In this document: positions 20,484 through 33,575 of the stretch, piece after piece | Layout of the letters: the number at the start of each line of letters is the position of its first letter | Numbering within the stretch: position 1 is the first letter of the stretch | NCBI GenBank assembly: GCA_037447655.1 | Contig: JBBHKE010000917.1 | Location: 1-64,000, forward strand | Origin: Zygnema cylindricum | Taxonomy: Eukaryota; Streptophyta; Zygnematophyceae; Zygnematales; Zygnemataceae | Direction: 5' to 3' | DNA: 64,000 nt | The notes under the pieces: generated by a model | What the model was told of the DNA's origin: nothing | Databases searched by the model: none | Seen by the model: only the letters and a program-made list of their open reading frames with translations | Made by a program: the position numbers and the translations under genes

Positions 20484-23400
20484 CTCCCTTTATTTTCTAG
20501 TCTAATTTTTACTTATCTTTTCATCCATTTTTTTCCTTACAATATCTTAACTTTGGAGAGGGCACAGGTTTGGTCATCATGTCAGCCACTATTTCTTGAT
20601 CGAATTTATACACAAGATTTACAATTTTTTTTCAACTTTTTCCCTCACGAAGCTCAATCTTATGTCCATATGTTTAGCCTTGAAATGATGTTTTAGATTG
20701 GCTGCAATGGCAATGGCAGCCTGATTATCACAAAAAACTTCTTACACTCCCTCCTTCATATACCCCAATTTTTGCAACAAGGATTTGACCCACATCAACT
20801 CTTTCACAGCCAAACAAGAGGCCATATACTCAGCCTCCATAGTAGACTGAGCAACCACCTTTTGTTGCTTACTGCTCCAACAACAAGCACCTTCCCCACA
20901 TACAACACATACCCACAAGTGCATATTCTCATAGGTGCATCCCCATAACTGGCATCACTCCAAGTAGTGATATCATTGTGCTCCCCTCCCAAATGTAACC
21001 ATAATTCTCTAGTTCCTACCAGATATCTGATGACTCTCTTGGCTGCCTCCCAATCTCTCTTCGTAGGATCACTAAGACTCCTAATGATGACTCCTACTGA
21101 GGACTCCTACTGCTGCCGCTATGTTTGGCCTAGTACAGTTCATAAAATAGATCAAACTTCCTACGATTTGTCTATAAGGGATAGACTTCTTAAACTCTCT
21201 CTCTTCTGGACTCATCAGATCATCTAAGATCATCACTCCTCCTTCTACACTCCCATCACTTACCTTTTTCAAGTCCATGGGAGTGGTACAACTGTTAGCA
21301 TTTTCCATCTGGAATTTCTCAAGCATATTACCTATTGCTTTTTTCTGAGTAAGTCTGATAATCTTCTTCCCCCTATCTCTCTCCATTTGAATCCCCAAAA
21401 TATATCTTGCCTCTCCTAAATCCTTCATATCAAATCTGCTTCTAAGATCATTCTGTAACTTATTTATTTTTTATAAAGATTTACTCAACACAAGCAGATC
21501 ATCCACATAAATTGCAATAAAAATTACACCATTTTCATCTTCAAACATATAGATAGAATGGTCAGAGCTGATTCGGATATATCCTTGACCGGTGAGAAAC
21601 TCATATAGTTTCTTATTCCACTATCGCGGAGCCTGCTTTAGTCCATATAAGGACTTTATGAGCCTGCAGACTTTGCTCTCTTCTCCTTCTTCTACGAACC
21701 CCTCGTGTTGCCTCATGAAAATTTCTTTCTCTAACTCACCATTAAGGAAAGGAGTCTTTATGTCCATCTGGTATATTTCCATGTCTTCCGCTGCTGCCAG
21801 AATGAGGATAATCCTTACTGATGGGAACCCAACAACTGGAGCAAAGGTCTCCTCATAGTCAATCCCCTCATTTTGGGTGAACCCTTTCGCTACCAATCGA
21901 GCCTTATATCTCTCAATGGTATTATTTGGGTTCAGTTTTAGTTTAAATACCCAATTTTCACCCAATAGGTTTTTCGTCTGGAGGAAAATCTGCTAGTTCC
22001 CTACTATTTTCTTCCATGATGGAGGCCATCTCATCATTTATGGCTCTAATCCATCTTTCTTTCTACGGACTATTCACTACCTCCGAGTAAGACTGAGGCT
22101 CATATGGTTGAGGTAACTTAGTTGCCTTATGCGCGACGTATTTTTCCTATATCCTTTTGCTGCTCCTTCTCCCTCCCTCAAACTCTGAAGCTTGAATGGA
22201 TGGAAGTCTTGGATTTCTCCTCACTGCCTCATCGGCTCCCTTGTCTATGGGAGCCGGTTATTGTCCCACTTCTTCTATCTCCTCGAAGTCCCTAAGAGTA
22301 TGTGAGATTTCCGGCTAGTCTGCTGTATCTCGCATCTCCCATGAATCTGCAATCGCGGTTTCATTCATGTCCTATTTCAGGAACGACCGAGTTCTCCTCA
22401 CTCTCGGCCTCAAATCTGATTTTATCTTCTTTGTATATTTGAAAGGGTCAAATGACTTCCCTTCATCCATAACAACTAGCTGTTTGACCACAATGATATC
22501 TTTCTTTGCTAAGTCATAGACTCTATATCCGTTAACATCCTCATCATATCCCACAAAGTATCCAGGTTTTCCCTTAGCATCTAGTTTCAAGTGTTTGTTA
22601 TCCGTGTCAAGATTGTAAACTTGGCTATCGAATACTTTAAGGTGTGAGATATTTGGTTTCCTTCCAGCCCATCTCTCATAAGGTGTCACTCCCTTTACGG
22701 CTAAGAGAAGGACTCTATTCTTTATGTAATTGGCACAGTTCATTGCTTCTGTCCAAAATCTCTTTCCTATTTTCTTGTCGGCCAACATAATGCATGCACT
22801 ATCTCCTAGTGTTCGATTAAACCTCTTAGCTTCCCCATTTTTTTCAAGGTTATATGGTACAGTTTTCTGGTGCTGCACTCCCTCATCTCTCCGATATTCC
22901 TTAAACTAGTTAGAGGTATATTCCCCCCAAATTATCACTCTTTATCATCTTAATGAGGGTTTCATACAACTTCTCACTCCAAGCTTTATATTCTTTGAAG
23001 TAAGTTGATGCTTTAGACTTTTTTAAAAAAAAATAGACTCTAGAGTATCAAGACCAATCATCAGTTATTGTCATCATAAACCTCTTTCCTCCAACCGAAG
23101 GTACTTTTGCAGGTCCCCAAATATGAGTGTGGACCAAGTCTAATACTTTCTCACCTCTATATGTGGCGACTTTCGGAAAGGGAAGTCTGTGAGCCGTACC
23201 TTGAGCACAGCCACTACAATCATCCATCATTTCATTATCCCCAAACTGAATGCCTTCTACTACCCCAAGCTTTTTCATTTACCTCAACCCATCAAAATGC
23301 ACATGCCGCAACCACTTATGCCAAATCATCACCTTAGGAACACCAACATAGTAAGCATTCTTTTTTTCATTACCCAGGTTAAGCCTAAACATTCCTTGGC

Positions 23401-24838
23401 TATTCTTATCTGCCGTGAAGTAAACTTTATCCCCATACTTAGCTATTAAGAATCCATTTCTAGTAAAGGTATTAAACTCTTTGTCATCTAGCACAAACGT
23501 AGAGACAAGATTTTTACTCAGCTGAGGAATGTAGAGTACATCTGAGAATGTAAGTATACAAGTCTTACCCTCCACTAAGACTTTTAGATCTACTAATCCC
23601 ACTAGATCTGTAGTAACCACTCTCCCACCCCTATACTCTATCTCTACAATAGGGATCTTTCTTAGCGTAGTGAAGAGTTCCTTATCACAACAGATATGCA
23701 TGGATGCACATGAGTCGATGATCCATCCTTCCTGTGGAGCTTCCCGAATTCCTCCAAGGGCACACTTCTGTCTTTGAGGGATCTCTTTCTCCTCCACACT
23801 CTTGTCAAGAAGAAGCTCCCCATCCTCCTCAGAAGACTCATCTTCAATTTCTCCTGTCACTTTTGTAACCACAAGTGATTTCTTCTTCCGTTCGTAAGAA
23901 CCCCCTCCACGGTTGTCTTGGAGCCTCAACTCCGACAGCTTGACACAATGTGCGATGAAGTGTCCCGACTTTTTGCAAAAATGACAAAGACCCTTTGGGG
24001 GCCTCGGTCCTCCAAAATGATCTCTTTCCCTTTTGTACATTTTCTTCGGGTCCTTCCCCCATCGGTCCCCCCGTGCTGCTAGAGCTTGATTGCTCTTTCC
24101 TCCTCTCCTAATCTTCATTGTGTTTTCCTACACAAGTATCATCCTGACCACTCTGTTCCATTTCCATGAACTATCAGGCATTTTGTATACTCGGTAAATT
24201 ATGTTCTCGTACTCATCTGGTAACTTCGTGATAAGGGTATTAACTTTCATTTTTATTGTACCTGTCCACCCAACACTTTCCATCTCCATATACAAACAAG
24301 AAAGATCAATACAGTAATCTAACATCTTTCCTCCTTTGTAAATGTAACTCACTAGCTTTTGCTCAGCCAACTGGAGCTCCTGAATAGTTCCAGCTCTATA
24401 AATCTCCACCAAACTCACCCACCACTCCTCGGCCTTGTAAATGTGAAGATGATGGGTGGCGAAAGCTTGAGTGAGGTGCCTAAGAATGATGTCTTGGCAG
24501 CCATGTTTACATCCTCCCACATTTGAGTATCGTTCTCCGCGGTCTTCAGGGTCGCTGCACTCGGTACTGTGGCAATAGGAGTGAGGGGTGTCTTCTTATT
24601 TTTCCCCTTTTCAGACACATTGCAGTCCCCATCATCTGCCTCCTCCGCTGAGGGAGCTGTTGCTGTAGGAAACCTTACTCATCCAAATCCTGGTGGAGTT
24701 CCCGAAGGTGGACGTTTCACTTGTCGACTGACAATACCCCAGTATCGTTTTTTGCGCAAAGCTCCCATCATCATGGCTTCTCAATAGATGAACCCAGATC
24801 CATTGAAGGTGGGCACCCCAGAGGGTGGGCCCATAACT
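20484..24838 (-). pseudogene. A2 gag-pol, broken
   Basis: Minus-strand order. The gag start codon has mutated (ATA in place of ATG, in the LTR end). Gag covers about 23850-24620 with an intact-looking knuckle CHFCKKSGHFIAHC. The protease motif has become DSCAS in place of DSGAS. Integrase zinc finger and core pieces lie at 22370-23280, RT pieces at 21620-21965 and 21081-21428, and RNase H at 20700-21000. Frameshifts and stops separate all pieces. Confidence 0.88.
24824..24838 (-). promoter_or_regulatory. A2 primer-binding site
   Basis: AGTTATGGGCCCACC on the minus strand directly after the LTR, one base off the A1 and B sites (first base). Confidence 0.7.
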
Positions 24839-25846
24839 TGCAATTTTGTGTCCTCTATTGGACCACAAAATACAACAAGCCTCCAGATAGTATTTAACTA
24901 ACCCACTTCAAGCCATAACCACTGCTGTCCAGGAAGGCAAAATGACGGTTTGACTACACCCCTGTGGAACCTGGACTCCCTTGAGTACGTAGCAAAAAAA
25001 ATCATTGAAAACGGCTAACCAGCCGATAAGTTATGAGCCGACAAAAAATGCTAATTTATACAAAGTTCTCTTAGAGAGAGAGGTGACTACCTAACAAAAT
25101 TTCCTAAGTCCTAAACCTCTCTCACAACCCCTATCTACTGAAGTACGAACCAATCATATAACTGTTAAGTTCAGAAAAGGTACCTCGACCGATGTCTTTT
25201 CTGTATGATCGGTGTACGACAATGCTACTAAGTGGACGCGTGTCACTTTTCCACTCGTTCATTTATTCCCCGGATTTCCCGCGACCGAATGTCATCCTTC
25301 CACGCCGCGCTAGGTCATGCCACGTCCATAAAAGCCAAAGTGACCATTCCGCGATCTCGGCGATGATGTACGCCGTCGGATTAAATTCGACATCAAATTT
25401 TGACTTTTGAAACAAATGTCCGATTCATTTGTTTCGTGGGAAATGACGTTCGCACTAAACCCTAACAAGTTCTATTTTCATTCATCCATATATTAGTTAA
25501 ATGGTTTTAGTATTATAGAATAGGTTAAATACTTATCAAACCCTATATCTCTTAACGGACTTCTACGACAGACTAGTTAGAGTTAACGGCTACGTCGCGC
25601 TTTGCCGGTCGGAGGTTCGAGGCCTGCCGGACTCAACCTTTTGTTGAGAGTGACTTAAGTCACTCTTTAGTCCTTCGTATGGAGCTGAGGCAGCCATGGC
25701 TCTATCGCTCTCTCTCTCTCCTTCAGTGATTACAACAAGTATGGGGGCAAGAGAGAAGAGATGGAGGCAAGCTGCTTGCATTTTCTTTATCTGTTTCCGC
25801 TAATTATTTTAGACCTAGAAAATACCAAAAACTACTTATTTCAACA
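24839..25846 (-). repeat. A2 5' LTR
   Basis: Plus-strand ends TGCAATTTTG and TTATTTCAACA. Contains an antisense tRNA-like segment around 25570-25640 with the B-box-like GGTTCGAGGCC. Confidence 0.9.
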
Positions 25847-25851
25847 CAAAT

Positions 25852-26440
25852 GTGATCTCTCAACGTGGCGCTACGTCATGCCATGTCACAAAAACCAAAG
25901 TGACCATTTCAAGATTTTGGCAATGATGTGCGCCGTTGGATTTGAATCGAAATGCAAACTCAGCCATTATAAATACTTGCGCGACATTTGTTTCGCTGTC
26001 AAAACATAATGCGCGGTATCCGTTTCGCAATAGTATCTTACTTCGTAATTTATAAAATTGTAACCATGCATGCCGTATACAGTTTCAGTTAAATGAATTT
26101 GTTCCTTCCTAAATAAATATATATCTAACACATACTATAGCATTTAGCATTGATACTAGTCTAATAGGATAAAGCTGACCGTTATCGGCCTACTTGACGA
26201 AGGGCAGGTACCGGGATCAAATCCCGGGTCCGTCAGATATATTTTTAGTAACCTATTAAAAATAACTGCCTGTTGAACTAAGGCAGCCATGGATCAACCA
26301 CCCACTCTATTCTTTAGTGACTACAACAAGTATGGGGGCTAGAGAGAGGAGGTGGAGGCAGGCTGTCCGTCCTTTTCTTTTCCTTATATACTAACATATT
26401 TAAACCTATAAAATACTCTAGAAATCTATTAATTTCAACA
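25852..26440 (-). repeat. A0 3' LTR, piece 3
   Basis: Resumes at GTGATCTCTCAACGTGGCGC, matching 31227 onward of the A0 5' LTR, and ends TTTCAACA at 26440 followed by a polypurine tract (minus strand). Contains the tRNA-like sequence GGGATCAAATCCCGGG near 26215. Confidence 0.88.
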
Positions 26441-29400
26441 CTAACTTTATTTTCTAGTTTAATTTTACTTTCAATTTTAGTCCACAATTTTCTCTACAAT
26501 ATTTAATATTAGGAGAGGGCACGGGTTTTGTCATCATATCACCCACCATTTCCTCATCAGATCTATATACAAGATTCACAATATTATTCTGAACTTTTTC
26601 CCTCACAAAACTCAATTTTATGTCCATGTGCTTAGCTTTAAAATGATATTTTGGTTTAGCTGCGATTGCAATGGCAGCTTGATTATCACAAAACACTTCA
26701 TGCACTCCTTTCTTCATATACCCCAGTTCTTGCAGCAAGGACTTGACCCACATCAACTCTTTCACAGCAAAATAAGAGGCCATGTACTCAGCCTCCATAG
26801 TAGACTGAGCAACCACCTTTTGTTGTTTACTGCTCGAACAGCATGCAACTTCCCCAACATCCAACACATACCCAGAAGTGCATCTTCTCATAGGTGGGTC
26901 CCCATATCTATCATCACTCCAAGAAGTGATGTCAGTGTGCTCTCCTCCCAAATGCAACCATAACTCTCTGGTTCCCACCAGATATCTCATGACTCTTTTG
27001 GCTGCCCCTAGTCTCTCTTCCTATGATCATTAAGACTCATACTGTCTACTCCAACTGCTGCCACTATGTCCAACCTGGTAGAGTTCATAAAATAGATTAA
27101 ACTTCCTACGACCTGTCTTTAAGGGATAGACTTCATAATTTCTCTCTCCTCTGGACTCATGTGATCGTTTATTTCATCACTCCTCCTTTTACACTCATTT
27201 CACTTACTTTTTTCAAGTCCATGGGAGTGGTACAACTGTTAGCATTTTCCATCTGGAATTTCTTAAGCATATTACCTATTGCTTCTTTCTGAGTAAGTCT
27301 GATAATCTTCTTCCCCCTATCTCTCTCCATTTGAATCCCCAAAATATATCTTGCCTCCCCTAAATCCTTCATATCAAATCTGCTTCTAAGATCTTTCTTT
27401 AACTTATTGATTTTTTCCAAAGATTTACTCAACACAAGCAGATCATCCACATAAATTGCGATAAAAATGACACCATTCTCATCTTCAAACATATAGATAG
27501 AATGGTCAGAGCTGATCCGGATATATCTTAGACCGGTGAGAAACTCATCTAGTTTCTTATTCCACTGTCGGGAAGCATGCTTCAGTCCATATAAGGACTT
27601 TATGAGCCTGCAGACTTTGCTCTCTTCTCCTTCATCTACAAAACCCTCGGGTTGCCTCATGAAAATTTCTTCCTCTAACTCACAATTAAGAAAAGCAGTC
27701 TTAATATACATCTGGTGTATTTCCATGTCTTCCGTTGTTGCCAGACTGAGGAGAATCCTTACTGATAGGAACCAAACAACTGGAGCAAAGGTCTCCTCAT
27801 AGTCAATCCCCTCGTTTTGGGTGAATTCTTTCGCTACCAATCGAGCCTTATATCTCTCAATGGTATTATATGGGTTCACTTTTAGTTTAAATACTCATTT
27901 ACACCCAATAGGTTTTCTGTCTGGAGGATAATCCGCTAGTTCCCAAGTATTTTCTTCCATGATGGAGGCCATCTCATCATTTATGGCTCTAATCCATCTT
28001 TCTTTCTTCAGACTATTCACTGCCTCCGAGTAAGACTGAGGCTCATCTGGGTGAGATAGCTTAGCTACCTTATGAGCGGCATGTTTTTCCTGTATCCTTT
28101 TGCTGCTCCTTCTCCCTCCCTCAAACTCTGAAGCTGGAATGGATGGAAGTCTTGGATTTCTCCTCACTGTCTCATCGGCTCCCTTGTCCATAGAAGCCGG
28201 TTCTGGTTCCACGTCTTCTATCTCCTCGAAGTCCACAGGGGTATGTGAGGTTTCAGGTGAATCCCTTGTATCTTAAATCTCCCTTGAATCTGCAATCACG
28301 GTTTCACTCATGTACCTTTCAAAAATAACCGAGTTCTCCTCACTTTCGAACTCAAATCTTATTTTTATCTTCTTTGTATATTTGAAGGGATCAAATGACT
28401 TCCCTTCATCGATGACAACTAAGTGTTTCACCAGAATGATATCTTTCTTTGCTAAGTCATAGACTCTATATCCCTTAACATCCTCATCATATCCCACAAA
28501 GTATCCAGGTTTTCCCTTAGCGTCTAGTTTCAAGTTTTTCCTATCTGTGTCAAGGCTGTAAACTTGGCTACCGAATACTTTAAGGTGTGAGATATCTGGT
28601 TTCCTTCCAACCGATCTCTCATAAGGTGTCATTCCCTTTACGGTTGAGGTAAGGACTCTATTCTTAATGTAGTTCGCATAGTTCATGGCTTTTGCCCAAA
28701 ATCTCTTTCTTATTTTCTTGTCAGCCAACATACCAAATACACTATCTCTAGTGTTCGGTTCAATCTTTCAGCTACCACATTTTGTTCTGGGTTATATGGT
28801 ACAGTTTTCTGGTGCTGAACTCCCTCATCTCTCAGGTATTCCTCAAACTGGTAAGAGGTATATTCCCCCCCATTATCACTCTTTATCCTCTTAATGGGGG
28901 GTTTCATGTAACTTCTCACTCCAAGCTTTATATTCTTTGAAGTAAGTTGATGCTTCAGACTTTGTTTTTAGAAAGTAGACTTTAGAGTATCTAGACCACT
29001 CATCGGTTATTGTCATCATGAGCCTCTTTCCTCTAACCGAAGGTACATTGTCAAGTCCCCAAATATCTGTGTGGACCAAATCTAATACTTTCTCACCTCT
29101 ATATGTGGCGGCTTTTGGAAAGGGAAGTTTGTGAGCCTTACCTTGAGCACAGTCACTACAATCATCCATCATTTCATTATCCCCAAGTTCAATGCCTTCT
29201 ACTACCCCAATTTTTTTCATTTCCCTCAACCTATCAAAATGCGCATGCCCCAACCGCTTATGCCAAATCATCAACTTAGGAACACCAGCATAGTTAGCAT
29301 TCTTCTTTGCATTACTCAGGTTCAGCCTAAACATTCCTTAGCTACCTTTGTCTGCCATGAAGTAAAGTTCATCCCCATACTTAGCTGTAAAGACTCCCTT

Positions 29401-30778
29401 GCTAGTGAAGGTATCAAACTCTTTGTCATCTAACACTGACCTAGAGACACGATTTTTACTCAGCTGAGAAATGTAGAGTACATCTGAGAATGAAAGTACA
29501 GAAGTCTTACCCTCCACTAAGACTTTAAGATCTAGTGATCCCACTAGATTTGTGGTAACCACTCTCACATCCCCATACTCTATCTCTACAGTAGGGATCT
29601 TTCTTAGCTTAATGAAGAGTTCCTTATCACAACACATGCATGGATGCACCTGAGTCGATGATCCATTCTTCCTGTGGAGCTTCCCAAATTGCTCCAAGGG
29701 CACACTTCTCTCTCCGAGGGATCTCCTTCTCCTCCAGACTCTTGTCAAGAAGAAGCTCCCCATCCTCCTCAAAAAACTCATCCTCGGTTTCTCCTGTCAC
29801 TTTTGTAACCACAAGTGCCTTTTGCTTCCCTCCGGAAGAAGCCCCTTCACGGTTCCTTTGGAGCTTCAGTTCCGACAGCTTGACACAATCTGCGATGAAG
29901 TGTCCAGGCTTTTTGCAAAAATGACAAAGAACCTTTGGGGGGCTCGGTCCTCCAGAATGATCTCTTTCCCCTTTGTATGGTTTCTTCGGATCCTTCCCCC
30001 ATCGGTCCCCTCTTGTTGCTAGAGATTGAATGCTCTTTCCTCCTCTCCTAATCTCCATTGTGTTTTCCTGCACAAGTATCATCCTGACTACTGTGTTCCA
30101 TTTCCATGAACTATCACGCATTTCTTGTACTCGGTACACTATATTCTCGTACTCATCTGGTAACTTCATGACAGGGGTGTTAACTTTCATTTTCATTGTA
30201 CCTGTCCACTCGGCACTTTCCTTCTCCATATACAAACAAGAAAGATCATTACAGTAATCTAACATTTTTCCTCTTTTGTAAGTGTAACTCAGAAGCTTTT
30301 GCTCAGCGAACTACAGCTCTTGAATAGTTCCCGCTCTATAAATCTCCACCAAACTCACCCAAAACTCCTCGGCCTTGTAAATGTGAAGATGAGGGGTGGC
30401 TAAAGCTTGAGTGAGGTGCCTCCGAATAAAGTTCTTGGCAGCCATATTTACATCCTCCCACATTTGAGTATCGTTCTCCGCGGTATTCACGGTCGCTGCT
30501 CCCGGTACTGTGGCAATAGGAGTGAGGGGTGTCTCATTCCCTTTCCTCTTTTCGGACACACTGCGATCCCCATCATCTGCCTCCTCCGCTAAGGTAGCCG
30601 TTGCTGCGGGAAACCTTACTCCTTTAAATCCTGGTGGAGTTCCCAAAGGTGGTCATTCACTTGTCCACTGACGATACCCCAATATCGTCTTTTGCATAAA
30701 GCTCCCATCATCAAGGCTTCCTAATAGATGAACCCAGATCCATTGAAGGTGGGCACCTTAGAGGGTGGTCCCAAAACC
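26441..30778 (-). pseudogene. A0 gag-pol, broken
   Basis: Minus-strand gag at 29630-30650 with zinc knuckle CHFCKKPGHFIADC, protease IIDSGASM (near 29640), integrase zinc finger and core (28700-29340, WSRYSKVYF and SDNGGEYTS), RT (27169-28236, with IYVDDLLVL) and RNase H (26454-26990, with MEAEYMA and FCDNQAAIAIAA). Several stops and shifts. RNase H is the best preserved domain (178 residues open to its natural stop). Confidence 0.88.
30764..30778 (-). promoter_or_regulatory. A0 primer-binding site, decayed
   Basis: GGTTTTGGGACCACC on the minus strand, two substitutions away from the A1 and B sites. Confidence 0.6.
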
Positions 30779-31781
30779 TAGAATTCTATGTCCTCCATTG
30801 GACTACAGTATATTGGAAGCCTCTAGATAGTTACTAACTAACCCACTCTCAATGGCAACCATTGCTACCCAAGCAGACAAACAGACAATCTGACTGCACT
30901 CCTATGCAGCCTAGACTCCCCTGAGTCCGTAGGAAAAAGAATATCTAAAAGCGCCCAACCAGGCGATAAGTTATGAGGCAGTAAAAATTGCCAATTTGTA
31001 TAAACTCTCAGAGAGAGAGGTGACTGCCCACCATAATTTTCTAAGTCCTGATTCTCTCTAATAACTCCTATCTATTGAAGTACGAACCAATCAAAATACT
31101 GTACCGTACCAAAAAGTACTACTGCCGGTGTACCTTTTGTACGGCCTTTGTATGACAAGGCTATTAAGCGGACGCGTGTCCACTTTTCACTCGTCCGTAC
31201 GTTCCTTGGAATTCCCGCAACCGAATGTTATCTCTCCACGTGGCGCCTAGTCATGCCACGTCACTAAACGCCAAAGTGACCATTCCTGGATCCGGGTGAT
31301 AATTTGTGCCGTCGGATATGAACCAAAATGCAATCTTACCCGTCATAAATACTTGCGTGGTATCCGTTTCAAAATAGTATCGTACTTTGTACTTTTACAA
31401 AACTGAATCTTTGCATACCGTAAACAGTTTCAGCTAAATGAATTGGTTTACTCCTAATTAAATATATTTCTATCATACCCTAAAGCTTTTAGCATTGGTC
31501 CTAGTCTAATAGGATATAGCTGACCCCTATTGGCCAACTTCATGAACGGCAGGTACCGGGATCCAATCCCGGGTCCGTCATATATATTTTTAGTAACGTA
31601 CTAAAAATAACTGCCTGTTGATTTAAGGCAGCCATGGATCAACCACCCTCTCTATCCTTTAGTTACTATCGCAAGTATGGGGGCTGGAGAGAGGAGGTGG
31701 AGGCAGACTGTCCGTCCTTTTCTTTTCTTTTTATACTAACATATTTCCTAGAAAATACTCTAGAAATTTATTTTTTCAACA
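30779..31781 (-). repeat. A0 5' LTR
   Basis: Ends TAGAATTC (decayed TGCAATT) and TTTTTTCAACA on the plus strand. It is the uninterrupted reference for the three 3' LTR pieces. Confidence 0.88.
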
Positions 31782-31875
31782 AGGATGTACAAGCCGTGCT
31801 TAGACAGGCCATTGCCAGGAGGCGGGAATCAAATCAACGAAAACCACCAAAAATTATTTGTTGAAAATGGCGTGG

Positions 31876-32206
31876 TAGTGTTGGGTATCGAGAACCTAAT
31901 ATTAGATATTCGATGTTTATCGAATTTTAGGTGCCGATATCGATATGTCGAGACCATGAGAAGAGCTAAATATCTAGATTTTTTCTAGAAACCCTCTCCA
32001 TTGGCGCGGGGCGCCAAAGAGTAGGGAATCCTTCATTACGGTTTGGTACTATATTTACGGTATTATATGGGGACACCTTTTTGCGATATATTTCTCGATA
32101 ATATATGTTGGTGCGGTACGATATATTAAAGACTTTGCTCGATCGATATTCGATATATCGAATATTGAAATTATCGCGATATGAAACTACCCAATACCCA
32201 ACACTA
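31876..32206. mobile_element. Small inverted-repeat element with TAGTGTTGGGTATCG ends
   Basis: TAGTGTTGGGTATCG at left and ACCCAATACCCAACACTA at right, about 331 bp, with several TATCGATAT-type motifs near the ends. The 8-bp flanks are only partly alike. Ends resemble those of 35979-36834. No coding content. Possibly hAT-like. Confidence 0.6.
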
Positions 32207-32341
32207 GCCGTGAGGCCTCCTCCACGATCCGTTGACATCCAAAGTTTGACGAACAACATAACAACTATATGTACAGATTGTACATTCACGTAATTTAATT
32301 TTGCGACTGGATGTACGGATACAAGTTAGATATTGTGCTTA

Positions 32342-33308
32342 GGGTACGTCCCCATGTGTTAAAGTATCGACTTTAATTTGTCGTTTTCACCCAAAACGCA
32401 GTTCCGTAAGAGAAAAAACTTTAGCCGTACAAAAAAATCAATTCTTCAAAAGTACAGCAAACGTCAAATTGATATTTTGAATGTACTTCATGTTTGTCGT
32501 TAACTTAATTTTTTTTGGCGTTTTACATTTTTCGACCCCACGGTGCAAGAGAATCCAGCCAGTCGAAAAACTTTATCAAAAATCACCTCGCGAGGTGATT
32601 TCAGAGAAAGTACCGCCCAAACAACGAATGCAAAACGGCCCACGCACGCGACACACGTGTGAAAAAAAATTAGGACGAGGGATAGTACTTGCTATTTTTC
32701 TCCCTGCCCGTCACGCGCATGAACGAAAAAGACGAAGATGTACAGAAAAAAAAACCGCATGGGTCTCGGACCTCCACTTTCATTCATGGGTCCTCAGAAG
32801 AGTTTTGCGCCGTCGTCGCCTCCCCCCTCTCCCTCTCACACTATCACTTTTATCTCACACTTTGTAGAATGAGGCACGACAAAACTGGCATGAAATGAAA
32901 GATATTTGAAAAATAATTCTTTTGACTACCTAAATGTATATTTTTATGGCAAGTAGAGCGAAAAAAATAGAGAAAATGAAATTGGGTATCCACGACCGAA
33001 AGTTCTTGAATCTGTGACGTCAACGTTGTCACAAGTGAGCGTGACGTCACAATGTTACAAAACCCTAAACATCTGCCGTGTCACAAAATTACAAAACTCT
33101 AGACGTCTACAACTGTCGCTGTTTTTGTTGGCGTCACCAATTTCGTAGTCGTCGTCAGCCGTCACAAAGTTGTACCTACGTTTACAACCGTCACATGTCA
33201 AAGTTCCGATTTCATTTTCGCATATAGGGACGCTTTCAAAGTAGTACGGAGCACTTTTCTACAGTCCAAAGTACTTTTTCAAAGTATCGCTTTCATGGGG
33301 ACGTACCG
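32342..33308. mobile_element. TTA-flanked inverted-repeat element, 967 bp
   Basis: Termini GGGTACGTCCCCATG and CATGGGGACGTACCG, with TTA on both sides (32339-32341 and 33309-33311). A palindrome AAATCACCTC-GC-GAGGTGATTT sits at 32580-32601. PIF/Harbinger-like by the TTA duplication; no transposase frame seen. Confidence 0.7.
32580..32601. repeat. Perfect palindrome inside the 32342 element
   Basis: AAATCACCTCGCGAGGTGATTT, 22 bp, perfectly self-complementary, about 240 bp from the left end. Confidence 0.85.
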
Positions 33309-33518
33309 TTAGGGTGACGTTCCATTAGACGAAAAGTGGGGTTCGTTACTAGACACCGTACGTTTTTGTACAGTGCCGTACATATTCGTACCAAACATTT
33401 TTTTTTGTCAGACGAAACATCGTTACTGGAAAGCTGTCGGGAAGCTCCAATGATGTAAGCGTAATTCCTGACCGTTGGATGTTTTACATTTTGAGATCCG
33501 CGAAGCAATCGAGCACAT

Positions 33519-33575
33519 CATCCAGTGGGCCCCAACTCTCCTCGCCGAGGAGAGTTGGGGCCCACTAGATGATTG
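33519..33575. repeat. 28-bp-arm palindrome
   Basis: Arms 33519-33546 and 33548-33575 around one central base; core CCCCAACTCTCCTCG against CGAGGAGAGTTGGGG. One or two mismatches only. Confidence 0.9.

Larger units (their letters stand above)
19476..25846 (-). mobile_element. Copia A2: Ty1/copia element, minus strand, nested in the A0 3' LTR
   Basis: LTRs at 24839-25846 (5') and 19476-20483 (3'), both 1008 bp. The target duplication CAAAT is exact (19471-19475 and 25847-25851). It has gag to RNase H in copia order on the minus strand, with many stops. The two LTRs differ visibly (for example CCTCCATTCGACCAG against CCTCTATTGGACCAC), so it is not recent. Confidence 0.92.
12628..31781 (-). mobile_element. 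Copia A0: outer Ty1/copia element, split by two nested copia insertions
   Basis: The 5' LTR is 30779-31781 and the internal region 26441-30778. The 3' LTR survives as three pieces (12628-12963, 19361-19475, 25852-26440) that read continuously against the intact 5' LTR once A1 and A2 are taken out. Internal order on the minus strand is gag, protease, integrase, RT, RNase H, which is the copia order. No target duplication is visible at the outer ends (GTAAA at left, AGGAT at right), and the right flank resembles a sequence at 12042-12118, so one end may have been exchanged by recombination. Confidence 0.85.
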
